Positions 30,525-52,760 of a DNA stretch of 64,000 nucleotides are shown here, piece after piece. Origin of the DNA: Biomphalaria glabrata (taxonomy: Eukaryota; Mollusca; Gastropoda; Planorbidae); the NCBI RefSeq assembly GCF_947242115.1, contig NC_074719.1, positions 33,299,769 through 33,363,768 of the forward strand, in the 5' to 3' direction. The stretch's first letter is position 1; every line of letters begins with the position of its first letter. Below the pieces are notes generated by a model. It was not told the origin of the DNA, searched no databases, and worked only from the letters and a program-made list of their open reading frames with translations. Position numbers and translations under genes: made by a program.

Positions 30525-31112
30525 ATGCTGTTTTTGACTTTATTTTTTCCTCTTTTTTGATTCATAGTTTGTTTTGTTTAATTTACTTAGGTAAAGAAAC
30601 ACTTCTAACAGAATGTCAATTTTTGAAATTTATATTTTAGGACAGCTTATTAAAAAAATATGCAACTTTGCTTACATTTACCAAATTGTATAAATTTTTT
30701 AAATATCTAAAATAATGTATTAAGCAAGAAAATGCTCCCCCCCCCCCTTTTTTTTCCCTCCTCCAAAAAAAAAACATCACAAAACATTTATGTAGGCCTA
30801 CTGCCACAGAAATAGCATCCATTCTTTTTGTAAAGATTTTCAGCATACATGATTGAAATATTGTTTCATGGCACAAAAAAGATACATTTTGAATTGCTAA
30901 GAAAATGCTTGTTTCTGATTAAATTACTATCTTTCGAATAATAGACCCCTTGATTAAATAAATGTAGTTAACATTCACATTTTGTAAAATTTAACATAAA
31001 TTTAACCAAAAATATTTTGGTGACTTTTCTTGAATTAAATTCAAATGTGACTAATCAAATGATATGGAAGCTTCTAAAAGTGTTAGCTTTTGATATGGGA
31101 CACAATTTTTTG

Positions 31113-31118
31113 TTTATT
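31113..31118 (-). terminator. Poly(A) signal AATAAA of DHX16
   Basis: Minus-strand hexamer 376 bp beyond the DHX16 stop. With the SSNA1 signal it leaves about 590 bp between the two predicted 3' ends. Confidence 0.5.
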
Positions 31119-31493
31119 GAACACAAGAAATGAAATCAACAATTAAATAATATCAACATATTTATGTATTCAAATAACAAAATCATTTACAATGTACCTG
31201 TACAGTCTTTGACATAATGTACAATGAATAGTGATAAAATATTAAGGCTCATCTCAACATATGGATATTAATGATTTGGATAGTGATTCTAAGTCTCTAC
31301 TTGAACTAATGTCTTTTATGGACATCAATAATATTAGCTCTCTGAACTTAAAGAACATTAACTTCCAATTTGATTGAATGTCTTCTCATCACTATCTACA
31401 AACAAAACTTCATATATGTTTTCACTCTGGCCAATGAAATCTTTATGCAGTCTTGCTGATTCCCAAATGTTTGTCACAAATGAAAAGCAAGTT

Positions 31494-43511
<12,018 letters not shown>

Positions 43512-43799
43512 TGTGTGATCTTTCAAGAAAATAAAATTTAATATAAACATCTAGGTTTCTTAACCCTGATTCAGTAACTAATTCTGAGTTAACTTCAGTA
43601 CTTAGTATTTTTAGCACCATTCTACAATATAAATCACTCCAACAGCAAATTTATCGACAGTAACAGATAGAAGGGGAATTTTTTAAGGTTGAAATATTCA
43701 CTGTTAAAAAAAACAACAACAAAAGAATAAAGATAGAGGGTTAAGCAGTTCTTATTTATGCCATTGTATTTTGTGTATAAGTATTATGTAATCATGAGT

Positions 43800-44172
43800 A
43801 ATGGTGGCCTGATGGTTTAGTTGTGTAGGCTAAAGAGATTCTAGTGAAACCAGAAACAGTAATTACTATAAAGATAAACTCAGGTGCTGTTTCACTCTTG
43901 TTGGCACAGAGGAAAGTAGCTGTCAGAAGATGGCCTCTAAAAGAGACAGTAGGAGAGCTCTCATCAAGGCTGCAGGACAGACATTTGAGATCCAAAGAAA
44001 AAGTCTTTGTAAAAGACAGGCAGAGAATACAAAAAGAAAACTTAGACCACTGGTGGATGATGGTGTGGTCTGCATTACAAGTGGAAAAATATGCAGGTCA
44101 CAACTGGGTTTGCGTAGTCATGTGCTCTCATCCTTAATCTTTGGGATTCAAAGACATTGCCATTATTATTAG
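43800..44172 (+). mobile_element. LINE C-terminal fragment upstream of DHX16
   Basis: Frame ASKRDSRRALIKAAGQTFEI then DDGVVCITSGKICRSQLGLR and SHVLSSLIFG. This is the CxxC..H finger tail of the LINE family seen at 1898-2314 (one Cys reads Ser), ending in ATTATTATTAG. It begins 290 bp upstream of the DHX16 start codon, in the likely promoter region and divergent from the gene. Confidence 0.7.
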
Positions 44173-44692
44173 TTTGTCATATTATTGACATTATATGTCC
44201 TTATTAATATGAGAGCATCAAGAAAATCACTGTAATTATATTTGATAAAAGATAAATATATAAAGATCTAAAACATATCAAATATGATATATAATATCCA
44301 GGATTGTCCCATAGATCTAGATACAATATATATATGCAATACTACTCAAGCTGGATATTCTGTACATCTTCAATCTTGATACTCAGAAACACTATGCTAG
44401 AGTATTATTCTAGGACTTCATCCGCTTTAAACACTATCCAACAGCATCTCATGATAAAAAAACTGACTTGAATGTTAGCAAACACATGCAGGTGTGGGTT
44501 CTAATTTGAACTTTCAATATGTAAAATTGAATGGGCTTGCGTCAGGCACTAGAGTTAGAGAGTTCATTCACCAGTACTGTGACACTTACTTATACAATAA
44601 AGTTATAAACACTTAATAAACACCATCTTTCTAGTAAATTCTAGTGATCATCTAGATTAGTAGATTTTGACCTCTAGAATACTCTAGCTAGA
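44173..44692. other. AT-rich intergenic, nothing recognised
   Basis: Several CTAGATCTAGA-like motifs; no frame or repeat partner found. Confidence 0.4.
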
Positions 44693-44700
44693 CTCTAGAC

Positions 44701-46247
44701 CAGTGGTTCCCAAACTTTTTTGTCTCATAGACCCCTTGGCATGTTTTCTGGCTTTTGGTAGACCCCCTACTTAACTTGTATTGAATTTTGGCAAATTCAT
44801 CAAAACATTTTTAAAACAAATTTCTAACTGCAGTGAGTTAAAGAGTGAAAAAATAATTTAAAGCTACAAATAGGGTTATAGAGATCTGTCTATTTTTTTA
44901 AATTACAAAATTCAAATTTAATCTAATTAAAATAACAATTTATATTTATTACTGGAATCACCAAACACATTGGAAATGTTTTTTTTTATCTTTTTTTTTT
45001 TGCACCTCTATTCTCCGTTGCTACGGATATTATGTTTCATGTAGCAATTTGTTGTTCTATGAAGTAGTCCTCAAACATTAAATATTAATCAATCAATTAA
45101 TTAATTAGCATTATGTATCATTGTAAATTCGCAAAGAGCAGTTTCTCTTGTATGTCTTGATCTTTCACATGTGGCACAAATATTGGGTGTGGAGAACTGT
45201 TTTCACTAACAGGGGTGAAGGTGAGTACCTAAACCAGTCAGCTTTGGGCAGGAAGGGCTCATTAGCCTTGGCTTGCAGCATACCTAGCAGAAGGAAAACT
45301 GAATTCAAACTGCTGCCTTGCAGCTATACCCGAACATGGGAAAGGTTTCGTGGGTCAACCCTGTTAAAAATAAGGAGCCGGCAACCTTTAGGCAGTTTGC
45401 AGCACACAGGGCTACACCCTGTCAAGAGCCTGTTCGCCGCTGATTCTAAACTGTATATATGTCGTTTGGAAAGAATTACAAAAGAAGCTTTTAATTTTAT
45501 AACTTGTGCCACAAATGTGACCTTGAACTGTATTGTTGCTTAAAGAAATTCGTTTAATACTATCTGATGTAGGTTTGTGTAAAACAGTTATTTAAAACTA
45601 CAACGGCGGGTAAAATCAATGTTGTACCTTTAGCTTTTTTCTTTTTTTTGCTATCTGTAAAGAGATTTTGTAAGACGCTCACAAACTATTATCTTCTCTA
45701 TATGGTGTCGAAGAGAGATTTTGTGGGTCTATTCTGAACTTTGAGTGTTTGAACGTTTTTCAAATCTTTATGTATTTTGTCAGGGTGCAGGCATTGTCTC
45801 AAATGATTCTCCAGCATAATTTATTTCAAATCAGTATAAAAAGGCACTTATGGCAACCACTAGTATTACAAGGAAGGAATAAATACCAATTTTAAATAAT
45901 CAGCGCTGTACAGTCTACAATTTTTTTAAACATTGGTTGCATGTAGACAAAATGAAGCTAGTTAAATAAGTATTTAAATTAGATACAACAATATTTCGTT
46001 TGAAAAGTCGGATAAATATTTAAAGGGTTAACTCGGGTACAAATCATATATTAGTGTATGAAAGAATTACAATAATTTGATGTTAAAATTAAAGTCACGA
46101 CCTACTTAAATGAAATCTATTATCGTAGACGACGTAGACCCCAGTGGACATCTCATAGACCCCCAATGTATGTTTTCCCTTTCGTAGACCCCTTGGAAGT
46201 CTTCGTAGACCCCTGGTGGTCTATATGGACCACTTTGGGAATCACTG
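44701..46247. mobile_element. Non-autonomous hAT element with perfect 8-bp duplication
   Basis: Termini CAGTGGTTCCCAAA (left) and, inverted, CAGTGATTCCCAAA (right); target duplication CTCTAGAC at 44693-44700 and 46248-46255. Subterminal repeats of TAGACCCC occur at both ends (two on the left, five on the right). The interior (1.5 kb) has no transposase; a 131-codon frame at 45148-45543 matches nothing I know. Confidence 0.9.
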
Positions 46248-46255
46248 CTCTAGAC

Positions 46256-47003
46256 TCTAGATTAAAGATCTAACAGAAAAGAAATTCATAATGATAATGT
46301 CATGATAATGAAAAAACCAAACTGTAGTGACTAGAGTAGACCAAGTCTGAAGTCAACAATGAAGAAGTGCACTGCAAGAATATATTTAAAGTAGGTAAAA
46401 ACGGTAACGTTACCGTCGTTATGCCGTGTAAGTGACTCAGTTACACTGCAAGTGAAGTGTAACACACTCGTAAGTTACGGCGTGAGTTACGGTACAATCA
46501 TTTATCATCAACAACAGACAATAATAATCATCTAGATCTAAATCTACTCATGATCTATTTCTTGTCCAAAGCCAACTTTTATCTATATTTATAATCTAGG
46601 TAATTAATTAGTTGTAGAACAGGAATAAAATCTAGTTATGGTCTTCACTCTTGGTCTTTAATAATATCTTGACTCTTGAGGTAAATTCGTGATGTTTACG
46701 ATAGTTTATCATTACTTTTTACTTTCAGGAAACTGGAGTATCGGTTAATATCACTAAATACTGACCTAGATATGAATCATAAACTAGAGGTTGTTACTGC
46801 GTTCCATTGCGTTATTTCGCTATATTAAAAAATATTCTTAAAAGTTTTTTTTTTCAGACCAGATCTACCAAGCACAAGCCGGTTCTGCTCGTCAATAAAT
46901 TACGGACGTTACTTAAATAAAGAAAATAATTACGTCCTATACCTTTCATATACAATCTAGTGATAGGCCTCCATGTTAATCTCAAATTTGGTTTACCTGG
47001 CTG
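46256..47003. other. Intergenic, mostly unrecognised
   Basis: Contains a cluster of GTAAC/GTTAC words at about 46400-46495 (AACGGTAACGTTACCGTCGTT) and AT-rich sequence; it ends with CCTGGCTGCATGGGTGTAGC, two R3 termini back to back. Confidence 0.4.
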
Positions 47004-48561
47004 CATGGGTGTAGCCAGGGGGGTCCCCCCCCCCCCCCAGCGTAATGAAATCCCCCCCGAAGGGAGGGGGCGGACTTAAGTGACTGATTTTTCTTTAATT
47101 TTGTTTATTTTAGGTGTGATTTTAATACTAAACCATCACTTGCTCAGCGCAGCCAAGGGGGTTTTGAGTTTAAAACCACTACCAGGGTGTGGGGGGGGGG
47201 GGGGGGTTGCAGTTAAACTACCCTCTTCTATAAAACAAAACAAACAAAAAAAAAATAATGCAAACGAAAATCCCCAAATTCCTAGAGCATAGCTAAGGAA
47301 GATTTTGATTTTAAAACCCCCTCCGAAATTTACTATAAACCCCTCTTCAATATAAAAAAAGTAAATTACATACTGAAAATGCTATGAGCATAGCCAAGGG
47401 GGTTTTGAGTTTAAACCCCCTACCAGGGGGTTTTACAGTTAAAGTCGCCTCTTCTATAAAACAAAACAAAAAAAAATGCAAACGACAATCCTCAAATTCC
47501 AAGAACATAGCCAATGAAGATTTTGATTTTAAACCCCCCTTCGAAATTTACTATAAAACCCCCTCTTCAATACAAAAAAATTACACACTCCGAATTCTAT
47601 GAGTGTAGCCAAATGGAGTTTTGAGTTTAACCCCCCCCCCCCTTTCAGTGGGGTTCGAAGCTAAAAAAAAATACCTCTTCAATAAATTAAAAAAAAAGAT
47701 TATTACACACTCAAAAATCTTTGAGAGTAAAACCCTCTTCAGCGGGGTTTGAAGCGAAAAAATACCTCCTCCATAAAAAAAGGAAATTACAAACTCAAAA
47801 TGCTATATATATGAGCGTAGCCAAAGAGGGTTTTGAGTTTAAACCCCCCTTCATCAGGGTTTGATGCTAAAAAATACTTAAATTTAAAAAAAATGTAAAT
47901 TACACACTAAAATTCTTTGAGCTTATAATAGCCAAGCCAAAGGGGAGTTTTGAGTTTTAAAAAAAAACTCCTCCAGATGCCTTTTTTTAGTTTAAAACCA
48001 CTCCAGATGTTTTTGAGTTTAAAATCCCCCTACAGATTCGAGAGTTTTGAGGTTGAAAACCCCCCTCTTCAATATTATTCTAAAGCAAACTACACTCACC
48101 CAATTCTATGAGCGTAGCTAAATGAGGTTTTGAATTTGTTAAAAAAAAAAAAAAAACTCCAGAGGTTTTTTAGTTTAAAACCCCACAACAGATGATTTTG
48201 CCAATAAAACTTCCCTTTTCGATATAAAATCTAAAGCAAACTGCAGTCACCTAATTCCAAGAGAGGTTACAAAATTTCTACCAGTGGCCAAAGGGGTTTT
48301 GAGTTTAAACCCCTCTCCACCTGAGTTTGAAGCTAAAAATACCTCTTCAATATAAAAAAAGCAACTTACACACTAAAAGCGTAGGCAAGCCAATGGGGGG
48401 TTTTGAATTTCAACCTCTCCAGATGGATTTTTTAAAAGTTTAAAACCCCTCAAGATAGTTTTGAATTTAAAATCCCCTAAAGAGCGTTATAAGGGTGAAA
48501 TCCTCTCTCTTCAATAACTATACTATAAAGTAAGGCGTATGTATGTATATGTGTATGTATG
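47004..48561 (+). repeat. R3 family array, first block
   Basis: Starts CATGGGTGTAGCCAGG and consists of diverged units of about 95-170 bp. Each contains GAGCRTAGCYAA, then a GGGGTTTTGAGTTTAAA/CCCC block, then TTCAATATAAAAAA and AATTACACACT. About ten units are visible (near 47140, 47287, 47383, 47505, 47600, 47811, 47925, 48109, 48276, 48390). It ends in AAAGTAAGGCGTATGTATG, the terminus also seen inverted at the end of R4 (17880). Confidence 0.8.
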
Positions 48562-49574
48562 CATGGGCGTAGCCAGGGGGGATTTGGGGTTCAAACCCCC
48601 TCCCGAAATGAAATCCCCCCCACTAAGGGGGGGGGGAATCGAAATTTAATGACTGATTTTTTGCTTTGATTTTGTTTATTTTAGATGAGATTTTAATACT
48701 AAGCCATCACTTACCCCAGCACAACCAAATGGGTTTTGAGTTTAAAACCCACTGCCAGGAGGTTTTGAGTTTTAAACCCCCCACCTGGGGTTTTTGCAGT
48801 TAACTCCCCCTCTTCTATAAAACAAAACAAAAAAAAAATGCAAATGAAAATCCCTAATTCCAAGAGCACAGTTAAGGAATATTTTGATTTTAAAACCCCC
48901 TCTAAAATTTACGATAAACCCCCTCTTCGACATAAAAAAAAGGTAATTACGCACTCAAAATGTTATGAGTGTAGCTAAATGGGTTTTGACTCAGTTTTGA
49001 GTTTAAATCCCACTTCAGCGGGGTTTGAAGGTAAAAAATACCTCTTTAATAATAAAAACAAAGCAAATTATACACTCAAAATGTTATGAGTGTAGTCAAA
49101 GGGGTTTTGAGTTTAAACTCCCCTCCAGTGGAGTTTGAAGCTAAAAAGTACCTCTTTAATATAAATAAAAGCAAATTACTCACTCTAAAATCTATGAGCG
49201 TAGCCAAAGGGGTTTTGAGTTTAAACCCTCCGCCAGGGGGGTTTGAGGCTAAAAAATATATCTTCAGTGTAAGAAAAAAAGCGAATTACGCACTCAAAAT
49301 TTTTGAGTTTAAACCCCTCTTCTACAGATGGCTTTTTTTTAAAGTTTAAAACCCCCTCCAGATGGTTTTGAGTTTAGGATCCCCCTACATAGCATTTTGA
49401 GGTGGAAAACCCCCAACAGACGATTTTGACGATAAAACTTCTCTTTTCGATATAAAATCTAAATCAAACTACAGTCACTTAATTCCAAGAGCGTATTCAA
49501 GAGAGGTTACACATTTTTACCAGTGGCAGGGCTCCATTTATAAACTACAGTGAATAGTCATCTGCCGAAAAGGA

Positions 49575-49920
49575 GAAGCACTAAATGTGGCTCTACAAAA
49601 AATGGCTAAGACAGATTTTAGGAGTCAGTTATATAGATCGGGTCTAAATCAAGGAAATTCTATGCCGAAGTGGGAGTCCACCCCTTAGTAAGGTTGTGAC
49701 AAAGCGTCGTATGAGGTTTGCGGGACATGTTCTCCGACAAAATGAATTACGCATAAGAAGAGTTGCAATGATATCCTAGTACAACTTGACGCCACTCATT
49801 CTTGGAGGTCCTCATGGCAGGTGGGAAGAGGCTTCAGACCTTACCAGTGACAGATTTTTATGGAAACAGATTGACGGCAAATGCGCCGAACGGCGCGGGA
49901 GGGTCTAAGTCAGTAAGAAT
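49575..49920 (+). mobile_element. LINE 3' fragment inside R3
   Basis: Traces QILGVSYIDRV and MRFAGHVLRQNELRIRRVAM match the fragments at 839-1345; it ends AGGGTCTAAGTCAGTAAG. Frame interrupted. Confidence 0.75.
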
Positions 49921-50027
49921 AGCACATTAGGTTTTTGAAAAAAAAACTTTTTAATAGCAGGAAAATTCAGCGTAGATACCTCAGAATATGCATTTTGTTG
50001 GCTTTCAATATCAGAAATAGTGCTTGG

Positions 50028-50076
50028 CGGCGGGGCTTTGCCCCGCGCTGGGGGAGCTCCTAGCGCTCCCCCAGAC
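50028..50076. repeat. GC-rich double hairpin
   Basis: GGCGGGGCTTTGCCCCGC folds on itself and is followed by CTGGGGGAGC/GCGCTCCCCCAG around a TCCTA loop. The most GC-rich segment of this region; degraded equivalent at 11785-11812. Confidence 0.75.
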
Positions 50077-50329
50077 CCCATTGCTACTAATGACGGGGAA
50101 TCTACAATTTTCCCACTAACTCATGGAAGAACCTATTCTATGGCACTATAAACGTCTTCCGAAAGAATGAAGGATCAGAATGTAATAAAGATTATGTACA
50201 CACACACACATAAATACATATACATTTTTTTTTCGCTGGGGGGAGGGAAAAAAAATCCAGCCCCCCTAAACCTCCCCCCCCCCCCCCGAAAAAAATCCTG
50301 GCTACGCCCATGTATGTATGTATGTATGA

Positions 50330-51415
50330 ATGATACATGTATGTATGTATGTATGTATGTATGTGACGAATAGACATCAAAACCGCTTAACCAATCTTGA
50401 TAAAACTAGGCAGGAATGTTCCTTGGGTACTAACTTAGACCGTAGTGTATTTATTGTAGCCCTAAAATAAACTTAAGACCCTCAAAAAAAAATAAAGTTG
50501 TCCGACTCTATTTAAGCTATAGTAATATGGATCTAGGCCATGGTTAACAATGTTGACATGAGAAAAGATCGAAAGGATTTAGAACCAGATCTAGTTTTAA
50601 GAAATATGCTTTGCGCAGATAGTTTTTTACTTTGTCACATGAAAATACAAAAAAAGATTCATTGATTACATTATATAATAAAATTAACCTTCAAAAGCAT
50701 TTTTTTTACATAAATTAGTTCCCGATATCTGTGACTACAGATTTCCTGGCGAACATTCTTTCATTAGACATTACCAAATGGTTACACATTAACACATCTC
50801 TCTACTGAGTCTATTCGCCTAGGCCTAGAACTCTTATTGAACTCTAAGATGATAAAACTTCTTTTCGCAAAGATAGTTTTATGCTTTAACACATAAACAT
50901 ACTAATTATTGTCCATTCATTTCATATTTTAATCAATTAACATTCAAATTTGTTTTTCTAAAGCATTTTTAATACATTCGTTCGCTAAAGCTGCGTAGCC
51001 GTGTTGAGATAGGCCTATATTCATTCATGAAAAAATGTCACGCATGCGCAACACAGAATGAACTCTATAAAAGCCAATTTTAACTCTAGATTAGTGTAGA
51101 TTTAGATCTATGTCTACCTCAAGATCTACTTTATACTTTATACACATGAACATACAAAATTTAGTCTATTCATCTCAAATTTTAATCAAATATATGTAGG
51201 CCTACAAGCAAATGATTTAATTTGAAAAAATGGATTTAAGCATATTAGCTATTTTGATTTCATAGCTTCATTCACACTATTTTTACATTCACACATTCGC
51301 TTTACTTATTACATTATTATTTTGTTTAATTGTTTACAAAACACTCTCAGTGACTATATCGACAGTAATGCGCAAATAAAGACCTGCGGGTCGCGGGTAA
51401 CATATGTCTAGTATT
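50330..51415 (-). repeat. Unclassified dispersed repeat R4, copy 2
   Basis: Reverse complement of 17100-17880: TATG run, GACATCAAAACCGCTTAACC, CTTAGACCGTAGTGTATTTA, and an end GACCTGCGGGTCGCGGGTAA. Longer than copy 1 by about 300 bp. No coding frame. Confidence 0.65.
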
Positions 51416-51524
51416 ATTATATATTGAAATTCTTTTTTTTTTTTTATACAAGTCCAATTGCATGGGATAAAAATACAGAATGAAGTCCTACAATGTTTAC
51501 AGAAAATTGTACAAATCACATAAG

Positions 51525-51885
51525 AACATAACATGTTATTTAACCTTGGTTAGACCAATAGTAGAAGATTCATCCTCTGTTTGGGACCCCCTCAACTCTA
51601 GAAAACATAAGAGAAACAAGAGGAGACACAAAATAGAGCTGTGAGATTCATAACAAACAAATATTCACATTTGATTAGAGTAACACTTTTAGTAAAATCA
51701 TTAAAATAGAGACCTTTCATGATAGAAGACTAAAAAGTTAAGTAGCAATTATACATAAAACACTCCTTCTCCGTAGTACCTTTAGAGCATAGAATGGGTC
51801 CTTCCAGGACTAGATTGCTTTAGGGACATGCCTAGACATAATCTTCTTTTTTGAAATAACATCTGTATTTTATTAGATAAGTGTC
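51525..51885 (+). mobile_element. CR1-like LINE 3' fragment
   Basis: LTLVRPIVEDSSSVWDPLNS (family pattern LVRPIVEYASSVWDP), a later VTPLVKSL-like trace in another frame, and the tail TCTTCTTTTTTGAAATAACA. Several frame changes; 5'-truncated. Confidence 0.7.
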
Positions 51886-52285
51886 TTGCAATTCTGAGCA
51901 ATAGAGATTAATCAGAAACATGTGAGGAAACACCTATGCTAAAAAAATAAAAATTGTATGTATACTTAGTGAAAGAGTAGGTTCCTATTGTGTTATTGGA
52001 ACTATCAATCTAGATTTTATTTAAAGGCTCTTATACAGTATCAGAAAAAGTGTGATGATAGTTTGTAAAAAGGAAAAAAAAATTCGTCTCATACTTAAAA
52101 AGCTAAATTATAGCTGCAGCTGTTCATTAGAAATCCTTAACAAAGGATAAAATGGTTAAGAAATATCAAGAGCCAGGATTACACAAAGCACTAACCATTA
52201 CAAAATTTGGTGGGATTAATGATTTTAAAGAAAAAAAAAAAAGAGTTGGCAAGATTTCATTTAGTCTAAAACAATCATCATAAGT
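51886..52285. other. AT-rich intergenic, nothing recognised
   Basis: No frame, no repeat partner found. Confidence 0.4.
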
Positions 52286-52289
52286 ATAT

Positions 52290-52756
52290 TGTTACGAATC
52301 TCCCTATCCAGGCTCGCTGCAAATGGCACCAAACGACACCACCAACTTAAAGAACTTGACAACTCTGGGCTTCAAAATAACGTAATAGTGTAATGTCAAT
52401 AAATAACAGCCAACACTGTACAATTGGCAGCACGTAACACAAGACTGTACAAATATCTCTCCGCCGTATCAACTCTTGCACTGGTCTATCTGTCTCGTCT
52501 CGGACTTGTACTGAGCCGTTGTAACAAACTGTAGAACGGGAAGTTGTGACTGACTGGTCTCTGATACCTTCGCTCTTTATATAGGGTCCCTGCTGGCCTT
52601 CTAGAACCGGACAGAACGTCGCTCGACCAATCTGGGTGGTCAGATGACTACATCCCTCGTGACGCTCCTGAGCTCTGTTCACGACATCGATCCTTCCCGA
52701 ACCATCATGTCGACACTCGTCTGGGCCGATCGTCGTAACTCGTCAGGTTTATAACA
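52290..52756 (-). mobile_element. Solo LTR, Gypsy-like
   Basis: 467 bp, begins TGTTACGAATC and ends TTTATAACA, bounded by the 4-bp duplication ATAT (52286-52289, 52757-52760). A TATATAAAG box lies on the minus strand near 52580, giving the orientation. No internal region remains, consistent with loss by LTR-LTR recombination. Clearly more GC-rich than its surroundings. Family from the 4-bp duplication and TG..CA ends; age not determinable without a second LTR. Confidence 0.65.
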
Positions 52757-52760
52757 ATAT

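Larger units (their letters stand above)
48562..50312 (+). mobile_element. R3 family, second block, with LINE insertion and terminal hairpin
   Basis: Starts CATGGGCGTAGCCAGG and ends in the inverse CCTGGCTACGCCCATG (50297-50312). The first 450 bp parallels the first block's start, then come five or six more array units, GCAGGGCTCC at about 49523, a LINE fragment (49575-49920), GTAGATACCTC at 49972 and a GC-rich hairpin at 50028-50076. Both ends abut TATG microsatellites. Confidence 0.65.

Noticed and set aside
43802-43860. tRNA gene or SINE head (GCCTGATGGTTTAGTTG)
   Set aside because: No convincing B box or cloverleaf; it is continuous with the LINE fragment.
45148-45543. 131-codon gene inside the hAT element
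   Set aside because: No recognisable domain, not matched to transposase, and the element's interior varies in composition; kept only as a note.
47004-49500. CRISPR-like array
   Set aside because: Units are diverged, of variable length, contain no unique spacers, and lie in an animal genome beside transposons.
52347-52682. 111-codon protein on the minus strand
   Set aside because: It lies wholly inside the solo LTR and has no known domain.
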